Shown here in pieces: positions 1 through 5,433 of a stretch of DNA of 5,876 nt (its first letter is position 1; every line of letters begins with the position of its first letter). The stretch comes from Oscillospiraceae bacterium (GTDB taxonomy: Bacteria > Bacillota > Clostridia > Oscillospirales > Ruminococcaceae). The notes under the pieces are model-generated. The model made no database searches and had not been told where the DNA came from. It saw only the letters and a list, made by a program, of their open reading frames with translations. Both the position numbers and the translations under genes were made by a program. The stretch covers positions 1-5,876 of the forward strand of contig JAFLUJ010000039.1 of assembly GCA_022511485.1 (NCBI GenBank). Direction: 5' to 3'.

Positions 1-807
1 CGCGGCATTTTCTCCGCAGGCGTTATGGACGCTTTTATTGAGGAGGGTATTGAATTTCCCTACATTGTGGGAGTATCAGCAGGTATATCCAACGGACTTT
101 CCTATGTTTCAAAGCAGTTTGAAAGAAATATAGTCATCCTGGAAAAATACCGTAATGACAAAAGATACCTGGGTCTGGGCAACTATAAAAAATGCCGGAG
201 TATGTTCGGACTGGACTTCGTTTTCGGGGAGATCCCTCAGAAGCTTGTCCCATTTGACTATGAGGAGTTCAGAAAATACACGGGAAAATGTCTGGTGGGG
301 GTCACCAACGCTGTCACAGGAAAGCCGGAGTATTTCAATGCTCTTGATGACGACGAAAATTTCCGGTTTCTGAGGGCGACCTGCGCCATCCCAGGATATT
401 TCCCGGCTATAATGATAAACGATACTCCCTACTTTGACGGTGGACTTGCCTCTCCCATACCGGTGAAGCAGGCATTGAAGGACGGATGCTCCAAAACGGT
501 CATCATCCTGACCCAGCCGGAGGGCTTCGTCAAGAAGTGCGGCAAGGGAAATATCGCCATGAGCCAGCTTATCCGCAGGAAATATCCGGAAATAGAGATG
601 CGTCTGCTGGTGCGGCACAAGATATACAATAAGCAGACAGAGTTCTGTAACGAACTGGAGCGTCGGGGCAAGGCGATAATTTTCCGTCCCCCATATAAGC
701 TGAGCAGCTTTGAGAAGGACGAAAAGGTGCTCCGGGCGATCTGGCAGGAGGGCTACGAAATGGGCAAGAGACGGGCTGACGAGGTTCGGGAGTTTATGAA
801 AAAATAA
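1..807 (+). CDS. Patatin-like phospholipase family protein (5' end outside window)
   Basis: Probable cytoplasmic serine acyl hydrolase (lipase or phospholipase A type) of the bacterial patatin family, resembling the YjjU/RssA group; the true substrate cannot be read from sequence. The frame is open from base 1, so the start lies upstream. The first visible residues, RGIFSAGVMDAF, are the second half of the glycine-rich oxyanion-hole motif, so only about 10-20 residues are missing. The nucleophile motif GVSAG follows, with Ser at visible residue 26 (bases 76-78), and the DGG motif supplies the dyad Asp at visible residue 146 (bases 436-438). Both dyad residues are intact, so the enzyme should be active. 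The C-terminal third (YPEIEMRLLVRHKIYN onward) looks like the helical extension often found in this subgroup. There is no signal peptide or membrane segment in the visible part. No clear terminator follows, and the next gene has its own promoter, so co-transcription is unlikely to matter. Confidence 0.93.
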   Translation, partial: RGIFSAGVMDAFIEEGIEFPYIVGVSAGISNGLSYVSKQFERNIVILEKYRNDKRYLGLGNYKKCRSMFGLDFVFGEIPQKLVPFDYEEFRKYTGKCLVGVTNAVTGKPEYFNALDDDENFRFLRATCAIPGYFPAIMINDTPYFDGGLASPIPVKQALKDGCSKTVIILTQPEGFVKKCGKGNIAMSQLIRRKYPEIEMRLLVRHKIYNKQTEFCNELERRGKAIIFRPPYKLSSFEKDEKVLRAIWQEGYEMGKRRADEVREFMKK

Positions 808-992
808 ATTTTGTTTACATTTGCTTACACCTGAAAAATAACTTTTAGTATAAAAAATTTCAATTATGCCGTGAAATTAATAAAAAATTCACACAATCGC
901 ACAAAAAATATGTTAAAATATCATATATATTGTTGGAAATGACAATGTATAAAATTTCAAGGCGTTTTTTTATAGAAAATTACAAAAAACAC

Positions 993-1021
993 TTGCAAAA
1001 TAAAAGCAAATTGTGTATAAT
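993..1021 (+). promoter_or_regulatory. Sigma-A type promoter for the CdaR-like regulator
   Basis: A -35 box TTGCAA (993-998) and a perfect -10 box TATAAT (1016-1021) are separated by exactly 17 bases. An A-rich tract at 971-992 could act as an UP element. Transcription would start near 1028, giving a leader of about 70 bases that contains the GTAATTTT repeats and a small hairpin. No other pair in this gap fits the consensus as well. Confidence 0.72.
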
Positions 1022-1032
1022 TATTTATATGA

Positions 1033-1051
1033 GTAATTTTCAGGTAATTTT
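1033..1051 (+). repeat. Tandem GTAATTTT direct repeat in the regulator's leader
   Basis: GTAATTTT occurs at 1033-1040 and again at 1044-1051, with starts 11 bases apart, about one helical turn. It lies just downstream of the predicted transcription start, where a repressor or autoregulator could bind. In such AT-rich DNA a chance 8-base repeat is quite possible, so an operator role is only a suggestion. Confidence 0.3.
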
Positions 1052-1052
1052 G

Positions 1053-1076
1053 TCCTGCCGGTAAACTTTTGCAGGA
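1053..1076 (+). promoter_or_regulatory. Small stem overlapping an AGGA ribosome-binding-like site
   Basis: TCCTGC (1053-1058) is complementary to GCAGGA (1071-1076), with a 12-base loop. The right arm contains AGGA, the only Shine-Dalgarno-like stretch that could serve the ATG codons at 1082 or 1090. Folding would hide it. The stem is short and the loop long, so stability as RNA is modest; it could equally be a dyad in DNA. Confidence 0.3.
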
Positions 1077-1101
1077 ATAAAATGAAAGGATGACCAGGCT
1101 T

Positions 1102-2187
1102 ATGTCAAACAGATTGTTTCAGGGATTGATCCATCAGATGCGTGACGCAATGGACTGCATTATCGGCGTTGTGGATTCCTCCGCAACTATTATTGCCTGC
1201 AGTGAGCTTTCCAAGATCGGATCAACAAATGAATTTGTATCCCTTGATCTAAGCGACTCTCATGATATTTTTGTCAGGGACGGCTATACATACAAGCCGT
1301 TCGGTTCGCATATCAAATCTGATTATGCGGTCTTTGTGGAGGGTACTGACGAAAATGCTGCAAAGTATGCCAATATCATGGCTATCACTCTTTCCTCCAT
1401 CAAGCAGTATTATGACGAAAAATACGACAGGACTAACTTTATCAAAAATGTTGTCCTCGATAATATCCTGCCCGGAGACATCGTTGTCAAGGCAAGAGAA
1501 CTGCACTTCAACAGTGATGTGAGCAGAGTGGTTTTCCTGCTGAGGATCATTTCCTCAAACGATGTTTCTGCTTTTGATGTGATCCAGAATCTTTTCCCGG
1601 ATAAGGCAAAGGATTTCGTTCTGAACATTACAGAGTCCGATATAGTCCTTGTGAAGGAAATAAAGAGCAATGTGGAATCCAAGGATCTTGAAAAGCTGGC
1701 TCGTTCCATTTCCGATACTCTTTCAAGCGAGTTCTATACCAGAGTGAATGTAGGTATCGGTACTGTTGTCACCAGCATCAAGGATCTGGCGCGCTCCTTC
1801 AAGGAAGCACAGATCGCTCTTGAAGTGGGAAAGGTTTTCGATACCGACAAGGTGATCGTTTCCTACGACAATCTTGGTATCGCAAGACTGATCTATCACC
1901 TTCCTACAACTCTTTGCGAAACATTTTTGCAGGAGGTTTTCAAGAAGGGCTCTATTGATTCTCTTGACCATGAAACTCTGTTTACTATCCAGAAGTTTTT
2001 TGAAAACAATCTGAACGTATCCGAGACCTCCAGAAAGCTGTTTGTACACAGAAATACTCTTGTTTACAGACTTGAAAAGATCAAAAAGCTGACCGGTCTT
2101 GATCTTCGTGAATTTGACCACGCCATTATCTTCAAGATAGCTCTTATGGTCAAAAAGTATCTTTCAGCTAACCCTGTCAAGTTCTGA
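1102..2187 (+). CDS. CdaR/PucR-family transcription regulator
   Basis: Cytoplasmic DNA-binding regulator of 361 residues, related to the sugar-diacid regulator CdaR and to PucR; its target and effector are unknown. Residues 1-105 form an N-terminal sensor-like region (VVDSSATIIACSELSKIG resembles the start of CdaR-type proteins). Residues about 135-255 match the degenerate GGDEF-like middle domain of this family, with VNVGIGT and SFKEAQIALEVGKVF; no catalytic GGDEF signature is present, so it should not make cyclic di-GMP. Residues about 290-352 are the family's C-terminal helix-turn-helix, with LNVSETSRKLFVHRNTLVYR as recognition core. I prefer the ATG at 1102 (MSNRLFQGLIHQM), which has AAAGGA at 1085-1090 upstream and fits the family's usual N-terminus. 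An in-frame ATG at 1090 would add MTRL. The gene has its own promoter and terminator, so it is probably monocistronic, upstream of but separate from ftsEX. Confidence 0.88.
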   Translation: MSNRLFQGLIHQMRDAMDCIIGVVDSSATIIACSELSKIGSTNEFVSLDLSDSHDIFVRDGYTYKPFGSHIKSDYAVFVEGTDENAAKYANIMAITLSSIKQYYDEKYDRTNFIKNVVLDNILPGDIVVKARELHFNSDVSRVVFLLRIISSNDVSAFDVIQNLFPDKAKDFVLNITESDIVLVKEIKSNVESKDLEKLARSISDTLSSEFYTRVNVGIGTVVTSIKDLARSFKEAQIALEVGKVFDTDKVIVSYDNLGIARLIYHLPTTLCETFLQEVFKKGSIDSLDHETLFTIQKFFENNLNVSETSRKLFVHRNTLVYRLEKIKKLTGLDLREFDHAIIFKIALMVKKYLSANPVKF

Positions 2188-2263
2188 CCCCTGCGGCGAA
2201 CGGGCGGCGTAACGATCGGACGATATTGACGAACAGGCGGTGCGGCTAAGGCGTGAGGTTTGT

Positions 2264-2317
2264 ATGATCGATTATTACAGGTTTATTTGGGGGCAGATTT
2301 ACGGTCTGCCCTTTTAA
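2264..2317 (+). other. Possible 17-codon reading frame ending in the terminator
   Basis: ATG at 2264 opens a short frame encoding MIDYYRFIWGQIYGLPF and stops with TAA at 2315-2317. GTGAGG at 2253-2258 could serve as a weak ribosome binding site. The last seven codons coincide with the hairpin of the terminator at 2291-2311, the arrangement seen in leader-peptide attenuators. Aromatic residues are frequent (Y, Y, F, W, Y, F), but no run of one amino acid is present. It may simply be a chance frame in the regulator's 3' untranslated region. Confidence 0.15.
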
Positions 2318-2324
2318 CTTTTTT
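2289..2324 (+). terminator. Intrinsic terminator after the CdaR-like regulator
   Basis: GGGCAGA (2291-2297) pairs perfectly with TCTGCCC (2305-2311) around a 7-base loop. Two further G-U pairs are possible at 2289-2290 with 2312-2313. The stem is followed by TTTTAACTTTTTT (2312-2324). It ends the regulator transcript about 100 bases after its stop codon and separates it from ftsE. Confidence 0.85.
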
Positions 2325-2341
2325 ATAAGGAAAAATATACC
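2314..2341 (+). promoter_or_regulatory. Weak candidate promoter for the ftsE operon
   Basis: After the terminator only about 45 bases remain before ftsE. TTAACT (2314-2319) and TATACC (2336-2341) sit 16 bases apart, each matching four of six consensus positions; TACTAT at 2344-2349 is another possible -10 box. None is convincing, but a promoter is expected here unless the terminator is read through. Confidence 0.25.
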
Positions 2342-2358
2342 ATTACTATTTATTGATT

Positions 2359-2374
2359 AGGCGGTGTTCTTTTG
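2359..2374 (+). promoter_or_regulatory. ftsE: Ribosome binding site that sets the TTG start of ftsE
   Basis: AGGCGGTG (2359-2366) differs by one base from AGGAGGTG and lies 5-7 bases before TTG at 2372. The next in-frame ATG is beyond the Walker A motif, so the TTG is the only start that gives a whole ATPase. Confidence 0.7.
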
Positions 2375-3049
2375 GTTGAACTCAGAAATGTAAGTGTTAC
2401 ATATTCAAACGGTGTTGACGCGCTCCACGATGTAAGCCTGCGTATCAACGACGGCGAATTTGCCTTCGTTGTGGGAAAATCCGGAGCGGGTAAAAGCACT
2501 CTTATAAAGCTGCTGCTGAAAGAGATCTCTCCCAACAGCGGCAGGATCATGGTAAACGGTTTCAATCTTGAAAAGCTGAAAAAGAGCAGGGCTCATAAGC
2601 TCAGACGTACTATCGGATTCGTTTTTCAGGACTTCAAGCTGATAAATACTATGAACGTCTACGATAACGTCGCTTTTGTTCTCAGGAGTATTGACGCTCC
2701 CCTTAAATATATCCGGAACAGAGTTCCTTATGTTATCGGACTGGTAGGTCTTAAGGACAAGGTAAAATGCTATCCCAACGAGCTTTCCGGCGGAGAGCAG
2801 CAGAGGGTGGCTCTTGCAAGAGCTCTTGTGAACGATCCACAGCTTATAATTGCGGACGAGCCTACTGGAAACCTTGATCCCAATACTTCCATTGAAATAA
2901 TCGAGCTTCTGAAAGGCATAAATGAATGTGGTACAACAGTTATGATGGTAACACACGAGCATGAGCTTGTGCGTCAGTTCGGAGGCAGGACAATAAATAT
3001 TGAAAAGGGAAAGATCACCTTTGACGATTACATCGGCTATGCTCAGTAA
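2372..3049 (+). CDS. ftsE: Cell division ATP-binding protein FtsE
   Basis: ABC-type ATPase that works at the inner face of the membrane with FtsX. ATP cycling is thought to change FtsX shape and so switch on a peptidoglycan hydrolase outside the cell. All nucleotide-binding motifs are present in the 225-residue protein: Walker A GKSGAGKST (35-43), Q-loop Gln86 in FVFQDFKLI, signature LSGGEQQ (138-144), Walker B LIIADE with catalytic Glu163, D-loop NLD (167-169) and switch His195 in VTHEHE. The length is normal for FtsE, and adjacency to ftsX supports this over a generic LolD-type ATPase. Translation starts at a TTG codon with a good Shine-Dalgarno site; the V-E-L-R-N-V-S-V start is typical of ABC ATPases. 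It is the first gene of a cluster with ftsX, an M23 peptidase and an S41 protease. A 70-base gap with a hairpin separates it from ftsX. Confidence 0.96.
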   Translation: MVELRNVSVTYSNGVDALHDVSLRINDGEFAFVVGKSGAGKSTLIKLLLKEISPNSGRIMVNGFNLEKLKKSRAHKLRRTIGFVFQDFKLINTMNVYDNVAFVLRSIDAPLKYIRNRVPYVIGLVGLKDKVKCYPNELSGGEQQRVALARALVNDPQLIIADEPTGNLDPNTSIEIIELLKGINECGTTVMMVTHEHELVRQFGGRTINIEKGKITFDDYIGYAQ

Positions 3050-3063
3050 ATTGTCGGAAGGGT

Positions 3064-3089
3064 GTGTGCCGGGCACAGTGCCGGAGCAC
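3064..3089 (+). promoter_or_regulatory. GC-rich hairpin between ftsE and ftsX
   Basis: GTGT (3064-3067) pairs with GCAC (3086-3089), and CCGG (3069-3072) with CCGG (3081-3084), closed by CA/TG around a CAG loop. One G-A mismatch and one bulged G interrupt the stem. No T-run follows, so it is not an intrinsic terminator; it might mark RNA processing or protect one side of the message. Confidence 0.45.
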
Positions 3090-3096
3090 CTTGAAT

Positions 3097-3122
3097 AGGA
3101 AGGAGGCTGCATATAAAGTATG
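3097..3122 (+). promoter_or_regulatory. ftsX: Strong but distant ribosome binding site of ftsX
   Basis: AGGAAGGAGG (3097-3106) is an excellent Shine-Dalgarno sequence but lies 13 bases before ATG at 3120, longer than usual. An in-frame TAA at 3114-3116 rules out any earlier start, and the next ATG (3135) is still farther away, so 3120 stands. Confidence 0.65.
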
Positions 3123-4028
3123 AAAATAAGCAGTATGAATTACCTCTTCAAACAGGGTATTAGAAATATATGGACAAACCGTATTATGTCAGTGGCGTCC
3201 TTTTGTATACTTTTGGTATCGCTCCTGCTTATCGGACTTACCATACTTATGGTAGAGAATATCAATCAGTTTATAGGCGGTATCGAAAATAAAAACGAGG
3301 TAGTCATTTTCCTTAAGGACGATGCTGACGAGATCACCATCAACTCAATGGAAAACACCCTCAAGGCTATGGATAACGTAAGCTCCGTGACCTTCTACTC
3401 GAAGGACGAAGCGCTTTCTGATATGCAGTCAAGCATGGAAAATGCGGAGGATCTTTTCAAATACGTGGAGGAGGACGAGAATCCTCTGCCGGACGCATTC
3501 AGGATAAGGATCGCAGACATTGAGGATATAAGCGTCACCCTCATGGAGATCAACCGCATAAAGGGAATAGATTCAATAAAGTCTCCTACGGATTTTATCA
3601 ACATCCTTACAGGCTTGAAGCAGTTTGTCAGCGTTGTTTTCCTGCTTATTCTGGGAGCGTTGGTTCTGGTTTCTCTGGTTATCATCTCCAATGCTGCCAG
3701 GGCAAGCGTTGACATAAGAAAGCGGGAAATTTCCATAATGAAGCTTGTGGGAGCTACAAATACCTTCATCAAGGTTCCGTTTTTTGTTGAGGGAATGTTT
3801 ATAGGAGTTCTGGCAGGTGTGGCGGCTGTCGTTATAACCTGGTTCGGCTACGGAGAGCTTATCAAGGTGCTTTCTCAGGATATGACCCTGTGGAGCATTA
3901 TGTCGGTAAACGGATTCATTCCTGTGGAGGACGTTATCTGGCGTCTCGCGGCAGGGTATCTCGCAGCAGGAACAGTCATCAGCGCAGCGGGTACAGTTAT
4001 GAGTACAAGGAAATATCTTAAGGTTTAA
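3120..4028 (+). CDS. ftsX: Cell division membrane protein FtsX (permease-like)
   Basis: Membrane partner of FtsE, carrying the signal from cytoplasmic ATP hydrolysis to a hydrolase outside the cell. The 302 residues show the FtsX layout: cytoplasmic N-terminus (YLFKQGIRNIWTNRIMS), membrane segment about 24-45, a large extracellular domain about 46-168, then membrane segments about 169-191, 221-245 and 274-294. The extracellular part includes VVIFLKDDADE, the helical stretch ALSDMQSSMENAEDLF (about 98-113), which is where the hydrolase-binding lobe lies in studied FtsX proteins, and the conserved NPLPDAF (121-127). The loop RKREISIMKLVGATNTFI (200-217) after the second membrane segment is the family hallmark that contacts the ATPase. 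It lies between ftsE and the coiled-coil peptidase, the expected order for an FtsEX-hydrolase unit. Confidence 0.95.
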   Translation: MKISSMNYLFKQGIRNIWTNRIMSVASFCILLVSLLLIGLTILMVENINQFIGGIENKNEVVIFLKDDADEITINSMENTLKAMDNVSSVTFYSKDEALSDMQSSMENAEDLFKYVEEDENPLPDAFRIRIADIEDISVTLMEINRIKGIDSIKSPTDFINILTGLKQFVSVVFLLILGALVLVSLVIISNAARASVDIRKREISIMKLVGATNTFIKVPFFVEGMFIGVLAGVAAVVITWFGYGELIKVLSQDMTLWSIMSVNGFIPVEDVIWRLAAGYLAAGTVISAAGTVMSTRKYLKV

Positions 4029-4049
4029 TAGAATAAGTTCTAACTTCAA

Positions 4050-4085
4050 AGCATCCGTCCGGAGGATATGCTTCCGGGGGAGCAT
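4050..4085 (+). promoter_or_regulatory. Alternative hairpins in the ftsX-peptidase gap
   Basis: Three short arms alternate: AGCAT (4050-4054), ATGCT (4068-4072), AGCAT (4081-4085). The middle arm can pair with the left one (extended by CC 4055-4056 with GG 4064-4065 if AT is bulged) or with the right one (ATGCTTC/GGAGCAT, 7 pairs including one T-G, loop CGGG). The two folds exclude each other. No T-run follows, and the peptidase ribosome binding site starts 14 bases downstream. Confidence 0.4.
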
Positions 4086-4098
4086 CGTGCCGGTTATT

Positions 4099-4114
4099 GG
4101 AGGTCATATTTATG
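4099..4114 (+). promoter_or_regulatory. Ribosome binding site deciding the peptidase start
   Basis: GGAGGT (4099-4104) is followed by an ideal 7-8 base gap and ATG at 4112. An upstream in-frame TTG at 4097 would overlap this site and has no site of its own, so the ATG is preferred. Confidence 0.85.
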
Positions 4115-5407
4115 AACATAAAACATACAGTAAAAAAACTTTGCGCATACAGTATTGCAGCGACGCTGACAGTATCCTGTCTGCTTACGGGAGATCCCGC
4201 TGTAGCCGATACAATGTCCGATCTGGAGGCGAAGCAGACTAAACTGAATCAGCAGCTGAAAGACGCGGAATCAGAGCTCGCCAAGTACGAAAGTCAGGCG
4301 GAGGAGACAGAGGAGTATCTTAAGGAATACGACAATAAAATGAAGATCCAGGAAGAACAGGTGGAGAACGTCCAGCAGCAGATAGAGCTGTGTGAAGCTG
4401 ACATCGCAGAGCTTGAAAAGACTGTGGAGGCTAAGCAGGCAGAGGTCGACGAGGGAATTGAACAGTTCAGACAGAGACTTCGTGTGCTTTATATGTCGGG
4501 GAATGACAGCATGGCTTCCGTTCTTGCAGGTTCGACGGATTTCTATGATATGCTGGCGAGAATGGAATTCGTTGAAAGGGTATCCAAGCACGACAACGAC
4601 CTTATAGACAGTCTTAACGAGCAGATCGCGGAGCTTGAAGCCGACAAGGCGGATCTGGAGCAGAAGCTGGAAGATCTGGAAACCAAAAAAGCTGAAAAGG
4701 AAGCCTATTACGAGGAGCTTCGGGAAACATACAACAATCACGCTGAGACCAAGAAAATGCAGGAGGCTAAGGCGGAGGATTACCGTAAGCGTGCAAATGA
4801 GATCGAAGCGGAGCAGCAAAAGGTAGAAGAGGAGCTTCAGGCTGAGATTCGCAGACTTCAGGAGGAAGCGGAAAGAAAGCGTAAAGAGGAAGAGGAACGC
4901 CGCAGACAGGAGGAAGAAGCGAGACGTAAGGCAGCTGAGGAAGCTCAGGCAGAGTATGTTCCGCAGGAGGTACAGCCGGTCATCACATCCTATTCCGATA
5001 CAGGATTTATCTGGCCTGTACCTACAGTACGCAACATGACTGACGGTTACGGAAATCGCTGGATAGATGAAGAGCAGAGAAATAATTTCCATAAGGGTAT
5101 AGACATTACAAAGCCGGGATGCGGAGGAACTCCGGTGGTGGCTTCTGCGGGAGGTACGGTCATTCAGGCAGGAGACAAGGGCAACGGTTATGGTAACTGC
5201 GTTATAATCGACCACGGCGACGGAATTTCCACACTTTATGCTCATAACAGCAGTCTTGCTGTAAGTGTTGGAGAAAATGTTGTGCAGGGACAGACTATTT
5301 CCTACATAGGTCACACAGGATATGCTTACGGAGATCACTGTCACTTTGAGGTGCGTCTGAACGGTCAGCATACAAATCCGCTGAATTACGTAAATATAAA
5401 TAATTAA
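4112..5407 (+). CDS. Secreted coiled-coil M23 (LytM-type) peptidoglycan peptidase, EnvC-like
   Basis: Probable FtsEX-controlled cell-wall hydrolase acting outside the membrane, where M23 enzymes cut peptide cross-links or stems. The 431 residues start with a signal peptide (KK at 8-9, hydrophobic core 10-26, likely cleavage after AVA at 30-32). Residues about 33-285 are coiled coil, interrupted near 125-165 by LYMSGNDSMASVLAGS and TDFYDMLARMEFVERV, the pattern found in PcsB, CwlO and EnvC. Residues about 232-285 are almost all E, R, K, Q and A, likely a long single helix. The M23 domain (298-427) has every key residue: His327 and Asp331 (HKGID), His378 (LYAH), His409 and His411 (HCHFEV). By analogy with LytM, 327, 331 and 411 hold zinc and 378 and 409 are catalytic, so it should be active, unlike E. 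coli EnvC. It directly follows ftsX; the partnership with FtsEX is inferred from context and architecture. Confidence 0.9.
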   Translation: MNIKHTVKKLCAYSIAATLTVSCLLTGDPAVADTMSDLEAKQTKLNQQLKDAESELAKYESQAEETEEYLKEYDNKMKIQEEQVENVQQQIELCEADIAELEKTVEAKQAEVDEGIEQFRQRLRVLYMSGNDSMASVLAGSTDFYDMLARMEFVERVSKHDNDLIDSLNEQIAELEADKADLEQKLEDLETKKAEKEAYYEELRETYNNHAETKKMQEAKAEDYRKRANEIEAEQQKVEEELQAEIRRLQEEAERKRKEEEERRRQEEEARRKAAEEAQAEYVPQEVQPVITSYSDTGFIWPVPTVRNMTDGYGNRWIDEEQRNNFHKGIDITKPGCGGTPVVASAGGTVIQAGDKGNGYGNCVIIDHGDGISTLYAHNSSLAVSVGENVVQGQTISYIGHTGYAYGDHCHFEVRLNGQHTNPLNYVNINN

Positions 5408-5433
5408 TATCAAAGATTTAATGAGGAAGGTTT

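Larger units (their letters stand above)
808..1101. other. AT-rich intergenic region upstream of the CdaR-like regulator
   Basis: About 290 bases without a supported gene and far richer in A and T than the flanking genes. It holds a good sigma-A type promoter near its right end, short direct repeats (TTGTTTACAT/TTGCTTACAC at 811-830; GTAATTTT at 1033 and 1044), a near-repeat of TATAAAA..TTTCAA at 849-863 and 948-960, and a 6-bp stem close to the regulator's ribosome binding site. I see no RNA gene or credible small protein here. A 7-bp inverted repeat (AATTTCA/TGAAATT, 856-878) has no T-run on the plus strand. Confidence 0.6.

Noticed and set aside
109..618. Minus-strand frame opposite the patatin gene
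   Set aside because: The plus-strand protein has intact catalytic motifs across the same bases; the antisense product is unrecognisable.
856..878. AATTTCA/TGAAATT inverted repeat as a terminator for the patatin gene
   Set aside because: The stem is all weak pairs but one or two, and no T-run follows on the plus strand. Read on the minus strand it is followed by Ts, but there is no minus-strand gene to terminate.
933..960. TTGGAAAT/ATTTCAA imperfect inverted repeat
   Set aside because: It needs a bulge, is nearly all A-T pairs and is expected by chance in this AT-rich stretch.
2405..3112. Minus-strand open frame opposite ftsE
   Set aside because: It is the antisense of a complete ATPase with all motifs; its product shows no family features.
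4097..4111. TTG at 4097 as the start of the M23 peptidase
   Set aside because: It overlaps the GGAGG ribosome binding site that serves ATG 4112, has no site of its own, and would put acidic residues before the signal peptide.
4169..4180. Lipobox (TVSC) making the M23 protein a lipoprotein
   Set aside because: The -3 position is Thr rather than Leu, Val or Ile, and a good signal peptidase I site (AVA) follows nine residues later.
4271..5413. Long open frame on the minus strand opposite the M23 peptidase
   Set aside because: It lies wholly within a well-supported gene, its product is a low-complexity Leu/Ser/Phe-rich string that mirrors the coiled-coil codons, and it shows no recognisable domain.
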